Positions 34,701 to 46,000 of a stretch of 64,000 bases of DNA are shown here, piece after piece. The DNA comes from Eudorina sp. 2006-703-Eu-15. Lineage: Eukaryota; Chlorophyta; Chlorophyceae; Chlamydomonadales; Volvocaceae. The notes under the pieces were generated by a model. It searched no databases, was not told where the DNA came from, and worked only from the letters and a program-made list of their open reading frames with translations. Made by a program: the position numbers and the translations under genes. Numbering within the stretch: the stretch's first letter is position 1; every line of letters starts with the position of its first letter. Location: NCBI GenBank assembly GCA_003117195.1, contig BDSI01000060.1, positions 601,616 through 665,615 of the forward strand. Direction: 5' to 3'.

Positions 34701-35831
34701 CACCCGGCGAGGACGGCTGTTTCGCTCCCGCGGAAAGCGACCCCATGGCTGCTACGCACAAGGATTTGCGAGTGTACCAGCATCCGTTCGTGTGGCCATG
34801 GGCGGAGTATCAGCGGCGACCTCCTCACCAGTGTTGTGCCTGCAACGATGGGACGGGTAACAGAGTCGGTGACAGCGCAGTGTGGGACAGTCGGGTTCCT
34901 GCGTGGTGAGCGAGGGGAGCAGCTCAGGGGCAACAGTGGCATAACTGGATTCACAATCCGACCCTGTGCGGAACGCTGTTCACCTGCTTTCGGCCCCGAG
35001 TTCCTGATGCCGACGTTCGTCAGCCCGCGACGCCGGCCCTTCTCCCTCTCTCAACTGTTTTTTCCTGCCAAGGTGCTCCGTGGATGAGTCGATATCACCG
35101 CGCTTCATGGCCTCATACTTCAACCGACTCATCCTGTTCAGAAGGCATTTGTAAGTCAGGAGGCTGGTGTCCCCGCCGGCGGCCTCCTCCACCAGTCGCC
35201 GCATGGTGGGCAGCACCTTGTGAATCAGTTCTTGCTTCGGCGCGGCATCGCTCAGCTGATAGCCCTCCATCCGCATCGCGCGAAAGAGACACTGGTCGTA
35301 CGTCATGCCGTCCAGGTGGTTGACCGCCTTAGTCCAGAGAAGACGCTGGGGACGCGGCCTCCCCTGGTCCGGGTGACCCGGGTTGTGGTACGCCTGACAA
35401 TACATGGATTGGAACAAGCCAGTCCGATTAAGTAACTTATCCTAATAGAACTAGCCTAATAGGAATCACCGACAGAGAAAGCCTACTTTCATTGAAGGGA
35501 GCATGTGAAGGAGCTGGAGGCTGTGCGCATACTCGGCATGGAAGGTACTGGAATGGGGGCCTGTGTGGGTTACCATGAATCACTACTCTGAAACACTCCT
35601 ACAGCCCGAGGCTAGATCCCTGTCGATTGAACCCACCTGCTGCACGGAGCCGCCTCTTCGCACCGGCCCAAAGCTTGCAGAAGGCCGGCCTGATGCGGCG
35701 GCGCGCTTGCCTGCGCAGACCCGCGCGTGATCCTCTTCCTCCTCTCCTGAATCACTGGTCTCGCAGTCAGTTGGATCGATGCTCCGATCATCATCCTCGC
35801 TCGCATCTTCGGACGTGTCCTGTTGTTCCAT
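31751..35831 (-). CDS. Paralogue C: W-x-K domain plus coiled-coil protein, unknown function
   Basis: Four exons: 35831-35637, 35393-34984, 33440-33325, 32484-31751, sum 1455 nt (484 residues), intron phases 0, 2 and 1. Exon 1 starts ATG GAA CAA CAG (MEQQDTSEDASEDDD), nearly the same as A. Exon 2 has RLLWTKAVNHLDGMTYDQ, AMRMEGYQLSDA and LLNRMSRLKYEA. Exon 3 is MDSPLLQQLSGDG plus an Ala/Gly/Glu linker. Exon 4 opens PLRQCGMFDEEMEGAAALV, then ALMDPRL, has the most regular Ala/Glu/Arg coiled coil of the set, then GRPAVKHMVQLMERQG and ends KQITLFHRQV. Intron 2 contains a foldback repeat (33656-33986) and a small inverted-repeat element (34604-34666). A mirror open frame on the plus strand (31788-32549) is a codon-bias shadow. 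Confidence 0.75.
33656..33986. repeat. Foldback inverted repeat in intron 2 of paralogue C
   Basis: Arms 33656-33800 and 33828-33986 are nearly perfect reverse complements around a 27-bp spacer; the right arm carries an extra 16-18 bp duplication (cctgttttacatccgg twice). Likely a foldback transposon or MITE-type element; no coding capacity. Confidence 0.85.
34604..34666. repeat. 16-bp inverted repeat around a telomere-like core
   Basis: gtattcctgcggtttt (34604-34619) is reverse-complementary to 34651-34666; the 31-bp centre contains AAACCCTAAAACACCTAAAC, which resembles the algal TTTTAGGG telomere repeat. Confidence 0.75.
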
Positions 35832-36179
35832 TGGCGGCCCTGACGGCCAGGGAGGGCGCGGCACTTCAGCAGAATCAGGCTGGGACAGGCAATGGCGGAT
35901 CGGGGTACGTGTGCGCTCAAACGTGTGACTCGAACATGCGACTCGGGCCCGTGATCCCCCCCTGGATTAGTTGTCTTTGCCACCTGCTCGCACTGCCGTG
36001 CGTTACACCAGTTGACACCTTGCTGGTGATCGAACTGCCAGACGGCACATGCCCCAGGGCACTTCACATGCCACCCGGCAATCTTCGCCAACGTAGTGTA
36101 GCCCCCTTGGTCGAGAAACATGTCATGACGAAGCGTGTGCAGTATCTGATGCGATAGGATGCGAATGCTGCAAAGGGTT

Positions 36180-37150
36180 GCAGCCTGGCCATGCATCCGT
36201 CGGTAACCTCAGTGGTCCCCGGTAACCCCGCCCTGACTGCGGCGAGAACGTCACCTTGCAAACGTCACACTGAGCAGCATAAAATAAGGGTAATATCGGT
36301 CACCGTCGCAAGGACCCCAGGCGAACCATATGCAGGCGGTTTGCAAGGCCACACAAAGACATGCCGCAACGCAACGCGCACAGCCGGTTCACTCTAGCCC
36401 GTCCCTCGCCCTCCACTCACGTGCTGAGTTCTCAATGCCATCCCGGACAGCGGGGACAGCTTGCCTGCCGCCCGATGCGTCTCGAGGGTTGCGCCTGCGC
36501 CGCCATTTGGTGACGGACAAAACACAAAAGGAAATACCCTCGATGCACGACTGCGAGAGATTCAGGGGTGCTCGCGCAGGCCGGGCGTCTGGCGTTTCTA
36601 CCGTTCGCATTGAGTGAGAGGTGAGTGCCACCGAAAGACGCCCGTACAGCCAGGCGTCCTGTTACCACAAAGCCGCATCAGGCTCCCAACGAGACGGCTG
36701 CACATCAGAACGCCTTACCCGCTCGTGTCCTGGGACTCCGCTGGATTGGAGCCCCCTGTAGCGGGGGCGTCGCCATCAAGCCGAGTCCTCTTCGTGGGGC
36801 GCAGCTCCTCCGATGCGGCCGCGTCCCCGTGAGTGTTGTTGGCAACCTCACGTTTCAATCGGCTCATCCTGTTGAGAAGGCATGTATAATTGAGGAGGCT
36901 GGTGTCCCCGCCGGCCTCCTCCACCAGCCGCCGCAAAGTGGGCAGCACCTTGTTAAGCAGCTCTCGCTTCGCCGCGGCATCGCTCAGCTGATAGCCCTCC
37001 ATCCGCATCGCGCGAAAGAGACACTGGTCGTACGTCATACGAGCATCGCCCTCAGCTGTGTTGACTGCCGTGCACCACGCCAAGCGCCGGACGCTCGTGT
37101 CCGTGCGTGTTGGGGGCCTGCGGGCCTGCCGCTGGGCGTCCGCGACACAA
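36180..37150 (-). pseudogene. Fragment E: truncated copy of the paralogue family (A/C subtype)
   Basis: Exon-2-like coding about 37150-36719 (RRLAWCTAVNTAEGDARMTYDQ, AMRMEGYQLSDA, NRMSRLKREV, RPTKRTRLDGDAP) ends at the same GAGCGG|GTAAGG donor as A, and 36180-36718 matches A's intron 2 (22.3-23.0 kb). Exons 3 and 4 are missing because paralogue C's upstream region follows directly. The invariant K of W-x-K is altered here (W-C-T). It is best read as the broken second half of a tandem duplication; it could still be transcribed. Confidence 0.65.
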
Positions 37151-38323
37151 GGCAGTCCATGGGACATGATCGACGCGATGACGCGGGGCTGCTGTGGTTT
37201 GAACATGTGATAACAACAGACCGTCGCATGCAGACACTGCCGGAAAGCGCAATCAACAGTCTGCATCAAGCAGGCGCACCTGCCTGCAGACCCCTTAATG
37301 CATGGTGGCACGGTGCGGTCATCCGTACCGCACCGTGCCGTACCGACATGCGGTTGTGCCAGGCGGGGGAATGTGACGGAGTTGCAAACAAGACGTGGCT
37401 TTCACTAGCAACAGAGTCTGATGCATTCACAATCTCACATATCTTACATGGCCTGAACCCAGTTGCTGACCGGGGTCATGAGGAGCTGTCAACCCAAACG
37501 CCCTACGACGTTACAATTCAAGGACCCCTCGCCGTCCATTGCTCTGCGCAGCAAACCTACACGGGATTCCCATCCATTTCGTTGCAAAGCACGCAGGACG
37601 GTGCATAGATCCTGCTTAATGCAGTTCTAACCTACGGTTTGTCAATTAGACAAGGCGATGGCATTCTACACCCTGCGGGTGCGCACTACACGCACCAGCG
37701 GACGCTCGAGACCCTCTCCCTGACGATTCTGTTCAGGCTGATGGTCGCTCTCTTCCTTTACGCCATCGTCTTCGAACGAGCTGCTGCTGCCAGCACTTGC
37801 TGTGCCTGCGGCCAGGGCGCAGCGCGTCAGGCGTGACCTACCTCAGTGCGGAAGGAACCCCAATCCGGGCCACGAAAGTGGGCCCGTGCGCGTCTATGAT
37901 GCTCCGTCAAACATGTCATGCTGGATAAGGCATATGACATCCCTCCTGGTAGACACCGATGTTTGCTCTCGAACGCCAACTGTAACATGCAACGTTTTGT
38001 TCGTCCGTCGCGACCCGGCCCGTTCGTTGGAAAGCAAAATGCGAGATGCTGGCGCCATAGGCACGGGGGCTTGGGGAAAGCAAACCAGATTTGAAAGTGG
38101 GGCGGAATCTGTACTATTGGCACGCTGTGTTGGTTTGTCTCCCAGTTATAATTATAGATATTGATAACACCGCTGCCTTACCTTTGGAAATAGCCCTGGG
38201 GTCCTCCCTGCTCTGCATGCCGTCTCGTCTGCGATACAACCACCTGGAGAACGCAAACAAAGTTTCTATGCCAATCAAAGAATGAAGTTTGTGCTTTGTG
38301 ATTTGTCGTAGGCTCTCTACTTA

Positions 38324-39191
38324 GAGGGTGTTTACACTTAGGATTAAGGCGGCGGATTAGAGCTTAATCGGTCGTATATGTAACAGCTCACGGATTAACC
38401 CGAACTAGCCGAATACACCTCATTCGGGGAGTGTGGCGGGATTAGTGACCATTGTACTTGCACGGACGAGCTCCCCGTGAATTAACTTTGGATTACCTGG
38501 GTGGGTCCAGGTAATAACTTTTTCTCCAGTGAATCAGAGGTTACTGTACCAATATCATGTACTGATAATGCTCTTCCTTGATCTATTTCTGGCTAATTCG
38601 CACTTTTGAGAACACGGCAACATACGAAAGCCGCTAATCTTTGGCTAATCCAGCTTAATCCACTCGGGATTTCCACTCATAGGATTAGCGCCGAGACTAA
38701 GGACGTGTTTACATGTAGTGGGATTCGAGCGAATGCGGCCAAACCTGCTCCAAACTGAATCTGGGCCTGGGGGGGCCGATTGGGGTCGAATTCATCTGGA
38801 TTGTACTGAAAACACAATAGTTTGTTAAACCATTCATCAATCCTATGTTAAAATAGTTATTCTATGATAATACGGTTCTCAGGAAAGGGAAAGGCTGCAC
38901 CCGAATACTCAGTACTTTTTGCCGTCATGTATGTACAAGCCAGGCGATAAATTTGCCATTAATGATCAAAGTTATACAGTACTATTCTTAAATAATAGGG
39001 GTATTCCTTGGGTAGTGATGGGACGCGGGCGAACTGCATCTCAGGGCAGCGTCCGCCACATGTGAACAGGATTCCCTCTGCTGCTTGGGAATGCCATTTT
39101 CAATCCGACCCGAATCCGACTACATGTAAACACAGCCTAATCCGGGACCGCTAATCCGCACTGGAAATACAGCCTAAGTGTAAACATCCTC
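38324..39191. mobile_element. Outer inverted-repeat element (MITE-like), interrupted
   Basis: Terminal repeats GAGGGTGTTTACACTTAGG (38324-38342) and its near-exact reverse complement (39173-39191), 18 of 19 matching; both ends also share GCGGATTAG just inside. It would be about 431 bp without the inner insertion. No open frame of note. A target-site duplication is not evident. Confidence 0.8.
38701..39137. mobile_element. Inner 437-bp inverted-repeat element with TAA target duplication
   Basis: Ends GGACGTGTTTACATGTAG and the reverse complement GGCTGTGTTTACATGTAG, flanked by TAA at 38698-38700 and 39138-39140. A 3-bp TWA-type duplication and GG...GTGTTTA ends suggest a PIF/Harbinger-type MITE. 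It sits inside the outer element. Confidence 0.8.
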
Positions 39192-39971
39192 GTAGTCCAA
39201 GAGATATTCTAGCCCCAGATGGATGGTTGGGTCTTGAGTCTTCAGAATGGATTTGTCAAGACACCAGCGTGATTTCACAACTTCATACACTTTCTTGAAG
39301 GTACGTAGCTTGCAGGCAGGCTGAAATCAACCGTTGCATCATTGCGCTGCTTAAACATAATAACACATCTGTATATGTATATTCACATGACACTTTCAGA
39401 GATAAACTCGCATTGTGTTACGAAGCATATATACAGTGCGACCAACAGAGAATACGTGCATCGTACATTCCGTACATTGCGCATTTCCCAGCGCACTAAT
39501 ACCTACAATCGCCGAGCGACAAGGGACAGAAGCTTCCACCTTGCAGCCACAGCCAGAAGCAGCCGCTGAAGTCAGTGGTACAGTGGTTCTTGGATTGCAT
39601 TTCAGTTGCTCTCGACGGCACACGGCGTGTGACGACACGCCACGGGTGGCGCGTGGTGCGCCAGCATACTGTGCAAAGCTTCCTCGCGTCACAACCACGC
39701 GTTGCCAATGCACCCCGACCATAACTCGGTAGCTCAGATGCGTGGGCGCAGCAGTCACTTCCCGCCACCGTTACTAGCCCTGCGGCCCGACCTTGCTCGC
39801 GAGGCCGCACGCTGAGCTGTGCTCCGCTCCGGAACGTTGGCGGCGGCGACCGTAGCTCCTCCTGGCAGGTTGATAGGCCTTTCGGGCTGTGCGTGTTGCG
39901 TCCGCGTCAGCCTGGTCGGTTCCCATTTGAGAGCATTCGGATCCGCTTTAACAGGCAGACCCGCCGAACCG

Positions 39972-40057
39972 TTCGCAAACCGACTTCCAGCCAGATTCTC
40001 AACTAACTGAACAATTCGCAAACCGACTTCCAGCCAAATTCTCAACTAACTGAATAA
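39972..40057 (+). repeat. 43-bp tandem repeat, 2 copies
   Basis: ttcgcaaaccgacttccagc plus 23 bp repeats at 39972 and 40015 with one or two differences. Confidence 0.85.
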
Positions 40058-40200
40058 CGCACGCGGCCCACGCACGTACACAGCTTGATGTCAACATCAG
40101 ATTCTCACCACAGCCACCCGCTGAAACGATCCCAAACGGACCACATAACCTCCGCCGTGCACAGCTGAGCCGAGGAAAACGTTTAGCCCTGCAGCAATCC

Positions 40201-43059
40201 CTATTGACCAGCCGCTGGCGCTTGCTTCATGTACAACTGCAAGTACAGGTTGAGCTGCGACCAGATAGTGTGAGCAACCGTGTTCCCGCTGAAGCAGAGC
40301 TCCAGCAACCGGCCGCCCTTCAGATCCAGAATTTTCCCTACGTGCGCCTTGTCGTACACACGGTCGTAACCGGTGGCGACGACTGCAGCGGCAGCGTCCC
40401 ATGCCTCCTTCGGTGTCGCCTTCCCGATCAAGTCGGCCACCTCTCTCAGCAGGTCGGCAAGTTTCGAAGCGACGTCCGCGCCCCCAAATCCTGCAACGTA
40501 CTGGTCCGAAAAACGCTGAATCTCGTGGAGCTCCTTCTCGAGGGTCTCCGCTTCGGCCTGCAGCTCCGCCGCGCGCTCCCCTGCCCTCCGTGCCTCGCCC
40601 GCGGCGCGCGCGGATTCCGCGATGCGCAGGTCGACCTGCTCACGTGCGTGTAGCCAGGGACCGTAGTCAAGCTTACTCACAGTCATGGCACTCTCGTCCT
40701 CCGGAGCTCCACCACTGTCCAGCAGACGCTGCTCGTCGTTCACCCGCGTCGTGGTAAGCACCCAAAACGCATCTTCGACCTGATTGTGCGCGGCCGCGAT
40801 GTGGCCTTGTAGCTGCGCCGGTGTGCGGTCTGCGCTCGCCGCCCCATCCGCAGAGGACCGAGCGGCCGCGGCCGCTTCAACTGCGTTGCTAGCGCGCGAC
40901 GCCAGCACCTCCCGGAACCCTGGATCCAGGAACGCGATCCGTACGGCATCGCCCAGACCCAGGCCACTGTCGCGGAGCACCGACTCTGCAGGGGACGGCG
41001 CATGAGAACACGCCTTAGCATGGCCATACGTGCATAGCTGGCGTTGCGTGCGCCAGCTATGCACGTGGCGCACACACCCTGGCGGTGCGTGCGCCATGTT
41101 CGTTCCATCGCTAGAACCGGGGGGCTGGGCGGGAGATCGCGTTACGTGCGTGAGTACCGTCGGGGCAACCCACGGTATATGCTGAAATGAACACGCCTAA
41201 GCATGGCCATGCATACGTGCAAGAGCTGGCATGCACACACACGGGCGGGTCTCGTCTCTAAACACACTCACACACATGCCAGTTCCTTCTACATACACCC
41301 CTGTGCGGCTCGTCATTCGCCTCAGGCCTTTCTATGTATATCGCTAGTTGTTTTACGGGCTAGGGAAGCGGAAGTTGTGTGGCATACGGGCATTTCCGGG
41401 CTTAGCCCCTTGCATGTCACGCACTCCAGCCATGTCCGCCCAATCACTCCACACACCCTACCACCTCCGTTACCGCCACAGTTACAAGTAGATCAGCGCG
41501 CGCACTAATGTGTAACAAATACTGCGCAGCACCCAACCCACGGACATCATAACAAACCCAAGCAACGATGCGGCAGAATTCGCTGAGCCCCACCTGTCTC
41601 CGTAATCGTGCCGCTCGTGGTTGGGTTGCCCTCCCCCGCCACAGCGCCTGCTTCTGCGCTGGAACAGGTAGGCTGCGCCCGGTTGTCCTCCACCCTGCAG
41701 GGAATCCGGACCACGGGCCCGCCAACCGCCCAGCAGCACAACACATTCAACGCGACGCGATCCACGCAGTTACAAACCTGCCATGCATGTATGCCTTGGG
41801 TTGAGACGGGTTGGGTTGGGTTGGAATTGAAAAGACACACCGACGGTCTCGTCCAGGCGGTCTACCCACGCACGCGAACCAGCACTTGCGCATTGAGAGC
41901 GATCGAGGAAACGCGCCACCAATCGACGCGAGGAATCCAGATCCACCCATCCAGATCCACCCATCCAGATCCACCCATCTAGATCCACCCATCCAGATCC
42001 ACCCATCCAGATCCATCCATCCAGATCCACAAATCCAGATCCCAGCCCAAAGACCCCGTCCCACCGCAGCTCGTCTTGGGCCTTTGGTGTCGGCGGAGGC
42101 ATGCGCAGGGACAGGTCCTGCTGATCGTTGGAGTCCCGCTGCCGCCCGCCGTCGTCGCCGTCTGAGCTGCAATCCATGCCATCAGAAGCCTCGCCTGCCT
42201 CTGCTAAGGGTTTCGAACCGTTGGCCAGTCGGCGAAGCTTGTTGAGGATGCATTGTTCATCAACGAGGCGCACCGATCCGCCGGCCTGTGTGATGAGCTC
42301 GTGAACGCGAGGCATCACCTCCTTGGCGAGGGACTTAGATCCCGCCTTCGGTAGCTCCACGCCCAGCTCCTCCAGAGCTTGAAGCAGGCAATCCAGACCC
42401 GTTGGTGAGGGGCGCTTCAGCCCGACGGGTTTATCCCAGTGGAATTTCCTCAACCTGCCCTGCTGGGGCGATGATACGGTACAGCAGTAAGGTGAGGGGC
42501 AAGCGGGTGGCCGCGACGAGGACACATCCGACACATCCACGATGGCTTTCGCTGCTGCCCCCCGTGGACAGGTAGGGACGAAGTGCCCAATCTGAACGAT
42601 TTGAACGTGGGGCCGGGGCAGCATTCCTTGACCGCGTCCAGCGACACAGATGTGGCTGCCACCCATGCGGCGAAGTATGGAGAACGAACCTTGCTTTTAT
42701 GAACCGCACGGACCGCGCGCGCGCACGGCGGCATCGTGAGTGTGCTTATCTAGGATAGAACCGCGCGCGGCATGTGGCATCTCCGCTCACCCCCCGACTA
42801 AACCCTGGAGTTATGCTGAAACTGATCAGCACACGCACACGCATGCATTTCCCCACGCGGAGTGTTCTCCACCATCTGTATGCCCCGTTACCTTGGTGTC
42901 TAGCTGGTCACGAACCCAAGGCGCTATCGTTGTTCGCTACCTTGACTCCATGGCAGACACAAATTGTACGTTAAGCAGGGCAGCGGCTGCATTTCGGATG
43001 TGCTGCGGCTGCGCTGAGTTCCCGTCAGCCCCAGCCCGTTCGCCCACCTCCCTCTCCAT
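40201..43059 (-). CDS. Paralogue D: W-x-K domain plus coiled-coil protein, unknown function
   Basis: Exons: 43059-42970 (candidate), 42459-42065, 41694-41594, 40985-40201, sum 1371 nt (456 residues), phases 0, 2 and 1. The candidate exon 1 starts ATG GAG AGG GAG; its 30 codons are less acidic than in A-C and it is the weakest exon. Exon 2 (FHWDKPVGLKRPSPTGLD, LLQALEELGVELP, QCILNKLRRLANG) is nearly identical to B but has a single short basic tail where B has the 34-residue repeats. Exon 3 is an EAGAVAGEGNPTTSG linker. Exon 4 opens SVLRDSGLGLGDAVRIAFLD, then coiled coil, then IWSQLNLYLQLY. Intron 2 holds a minisatellite and the last intron a hairpin just before the acceptor. Confidence 0.72.
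41029..41065. repeat. Perfect 15-bp hairpin in intron 3 of paralogue D
   Basis: cgtgcatagctggcg (41029-41043), loop ttgcgtg, then the exact complement (41051-41065), about 45 bp upstream of the exon 4 acceptor. Confidence 0.85.
41940..42040. repeat. 13-14 bp minisatellite in intron 2 of paralogue D
   Basis: About seven copies of atccacccatccag; read on the coding strand it gives an open Trp/Gly/Asp-rich frame (GWIWMGGSG), but it lies after the exon 2 donor. Confidence 0.85.
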
Positions 43060-46000
43060 CGATCGCAGGAAGCAAGATGCGTGCGTCCAGTCACCCGCTG
43101 GTGGATGAGGACGCCGATGGGGCGCCCTGGCAGACGCGAGCCGCCTCAGCAGCGGTGGGGGCGCGCGCTTGGACTGTCGCCCTGCAGGCGGGAAATTGTT
43201 TGGGGAAGGTGCACGTATCGCCTAAACGCCGTCGCCATATTGATCAGTGTGCGAGGGTGTGCATATGGGAAAGTCGCGACGCTGCGGCACACCCAAGCAA
43301 GGCAGATGGTCGGATGACTGACAATGCGAAGACCGGCTCGTGCATCGTGACGTTGTGACGTCGTGAGTGATGACTGACGCAGACGGCTTAGTTACTGTGT
43401 CTGATGAAGGGGCGCGGACTTGGCGTCGTACATGAACGCTATACACCGGTATACACCGTTGATCCCCTTGGGGTCCGCTGTAACGTTCATTCATGAACGC
43501 TGCAACGGCCTGCTTCTGGAGATGCTAGCTAGGAGAATGCTTCGTACTGCATTCTGAAGTGAGGGCCGTACGCGGTACGACGCATATTGCACTCAGGTAG
43601 GCACATGCGTGCCGACCCTTGCGGACGCATGTACAGCGCGTATTGTCCAAGTCGATCCAAGTTGCCCCGAAGCCGCGTCTCTCGACAACCGAAATGACGC
43701 CAGTACCTACCCCCGCACCAAACCAAGCTTGACGAATGTTCTGCTGTCGGATGATGGACCGCCGTGGAGGACCGCCTAGGGCGGTGCGTGCTTTTGTGGA
43801 CCTATAAGGACGGACTTTGGAAAAGGCCTCCGCGGATGCTGGGCACCAGCCATCTGTGGTATTTGTACTATATAATTAAGTCCTAACAAGGGCCGTCAGG
43901 GAATCGCGGAAGACTGCTCCCAAGGTTGCTACCGTTACGGTTCCTAATTTGTTTATGCAAGCATCAAGAATATCCGTTGCGCTCAAATAATTTAATATGT
44001 ATGATTTGGGCTTTGGGTTTGTAAGCGTTGAAATCAAAGCGTACCTGACTCTCGAGGTCGGTTCTAGTGGTCTCACAGGAAATGAGGCATTAGTCGCTCG
44101 AAATGGCAAGCCTGTCCATCAAAGTAAAATGCTTCAAACTAGTGGAGCGGCCGTGCAGTGGCATCCAGCGATTATACCTGTTGCTCGACAAGACGATGCG
44201 CAAATGCGTCAAGTAATGAGTTGCGTCTGTGTTGTCACCTGATAATTTGTAACGTAAATAGCTATGAATGTATGTTGTCTCAACTTAGCACGTGGTGCAT
44301 TCAGGCTACTGACCACGAGCACGTATATACAAGTACCTCACACGATGTTTAGTATCCAAAATCGTGTGCGCATCTATATGTGCGACCGACAGGATAAAAC
44401 CGGAGAGAGGAGATGAATTATACATGCCAGATAGAGCCGGCTCTGCTACATGCCGTACATTGCACCCCGCCCATTCAGTACCAACCGTCGCCTTGCAGTA
44501 AGCGAAAGGAACATCCAGCTCACGGGCGGACCCTGGCATTCAGATCTGTGATGAGCCAACCGGTTTCCAGGGTTCCAGGCAGTATGCACACGGCAACATC
44601 AAGCGTGTACATGCGTGCTTGATGAGCACGTGTGTGTTGAACTGAGGGGATTCTGACGGAGTCCTGAAACAGGATTTAATACATGGAAACAAGACAAAAC
44701 CAATATATATACTTCGTGATACTTTGGCTAATCTGCCCGCGCTAAGGATCGGTCTGACACAGCAAGTGAGTAATCGCCATGCGGGTCCCCAGTTGTCTGC
44801 CCTAGCTAGTGCTTGCGCCCATCCAGGGGCGCCCCGGTAACAGCTAGCGCGGGCTTGAAGGAATGTCGTATTCAACATGGTGTGTGGGCTATACGATACG
44901 TAGCTCACTTATCTATCTCGTCTGTCTCCGCACACAATTGTTGCTTGGCTTGGGTAGATGCGGCGGAGGCTGGTTCTGTGCGACTGTCGTACAACTGAAT
45001 CGCAGCGGCAGTATCTTTGTCTCCCGCTCTCCTGGTGAATGAAGTAAGTCATTCTGCATTCACGCAGATAGAAAAAGCATCACAGCCTTGTCGTCGTATT
45101 CGCCAATTCGACTCGCGGCTCCGTCCTTCCCCGCCGTCCGCCCATCCATCCCCCGCCCGCCGCGGACAACTAACCTAACCGTCGTCGCCATACATCCGAC
45201 CGTACTCCCTCCTCCTGTATGCCTCCCTCCTCCCAGATCTGCCCCGGAGCCCAAACGCAGCATTGCATTGACTGGCTCATTCGGTCGGGGCGCGGGTCCC
45301 ACGCGGGAGGGCACCTCGCTCCCGGCCAGCGAGCCCGGCCGTACACTCGCTCGCCCGGATGGGGGGACAGCGCGCGTGCGTTAGTGTTGAGGGGGAAGGG
45401 GCGGTGCGGTTCGCGGGTTCGTTGGCTCTGGGGCCTGTCGGTCGGTGGCTTGCGGCTGGCTCCAGGGGGCCGCCCGTGGCGGGCTGGGCCCCCTGCTGGT
45501 CAGTGCCGGCTCGGGCTTATGCGTGCGTGGTTCTTCTCGTGCCGTTGCGCGGCCGTTCGTTTCTGTCGGGCCTCGATCTGCACCGCGTTGCGTTAGATAC
45601 GTCGCATAGTAGTGTGGCGTGCCGCGTGCATTCGGTCGCGCGCGTGGCCGGTCGATGCTATGCATTGCATGGGTCTTGGGCCGCGCGCGCTGCCAGCGTT
45701 ATTAGGCTTGGCTGTTGTTCTATGTCTTGCTGTATGAGGCCCCTTGGCAGCGGTTCCCAGTCCCGCCGAATCCATCTCGGAACCCCAAAGTCGTCACGCA
45801 CGCACGATTGGACAGTCAGAAGTCCCGGCCGCAAGCAAGAGACAGGTGCGGGAGACAGTAGCTACACATACAGAACACAGCGGTAGATAGATTGAAACAT
45901 ACGTCATCATTTTTCCATAAGCCGCACCACGCCGATGGAACGCTTTCATTCCACTGTAATAAGTATATAAACCGCTATATTTACAAAGCTGCACTGTGTG

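Larger units (their letters stand above)
37160..40200. other. Spacer with nested transposons
   Basis: No gene is supported. It holds a 13-bp hairpin (37307-37339), the nested inverted-repeat elements (38324-39191) and a 43-bp tandem repeat (39972-40057). The stretch 38.3-39.2 kb is clearly AT-richer than its surroundings. Confidence 0.55.

Noticed and set aside
45359..45886. Plus-strand open frame of 175 codons in a GC-rich block
   Set aside because: No recognisable domain, unusual Arg/Cys/Gly-rich composition, overlapping equally long frames in other phases, and no supporting splice sites.
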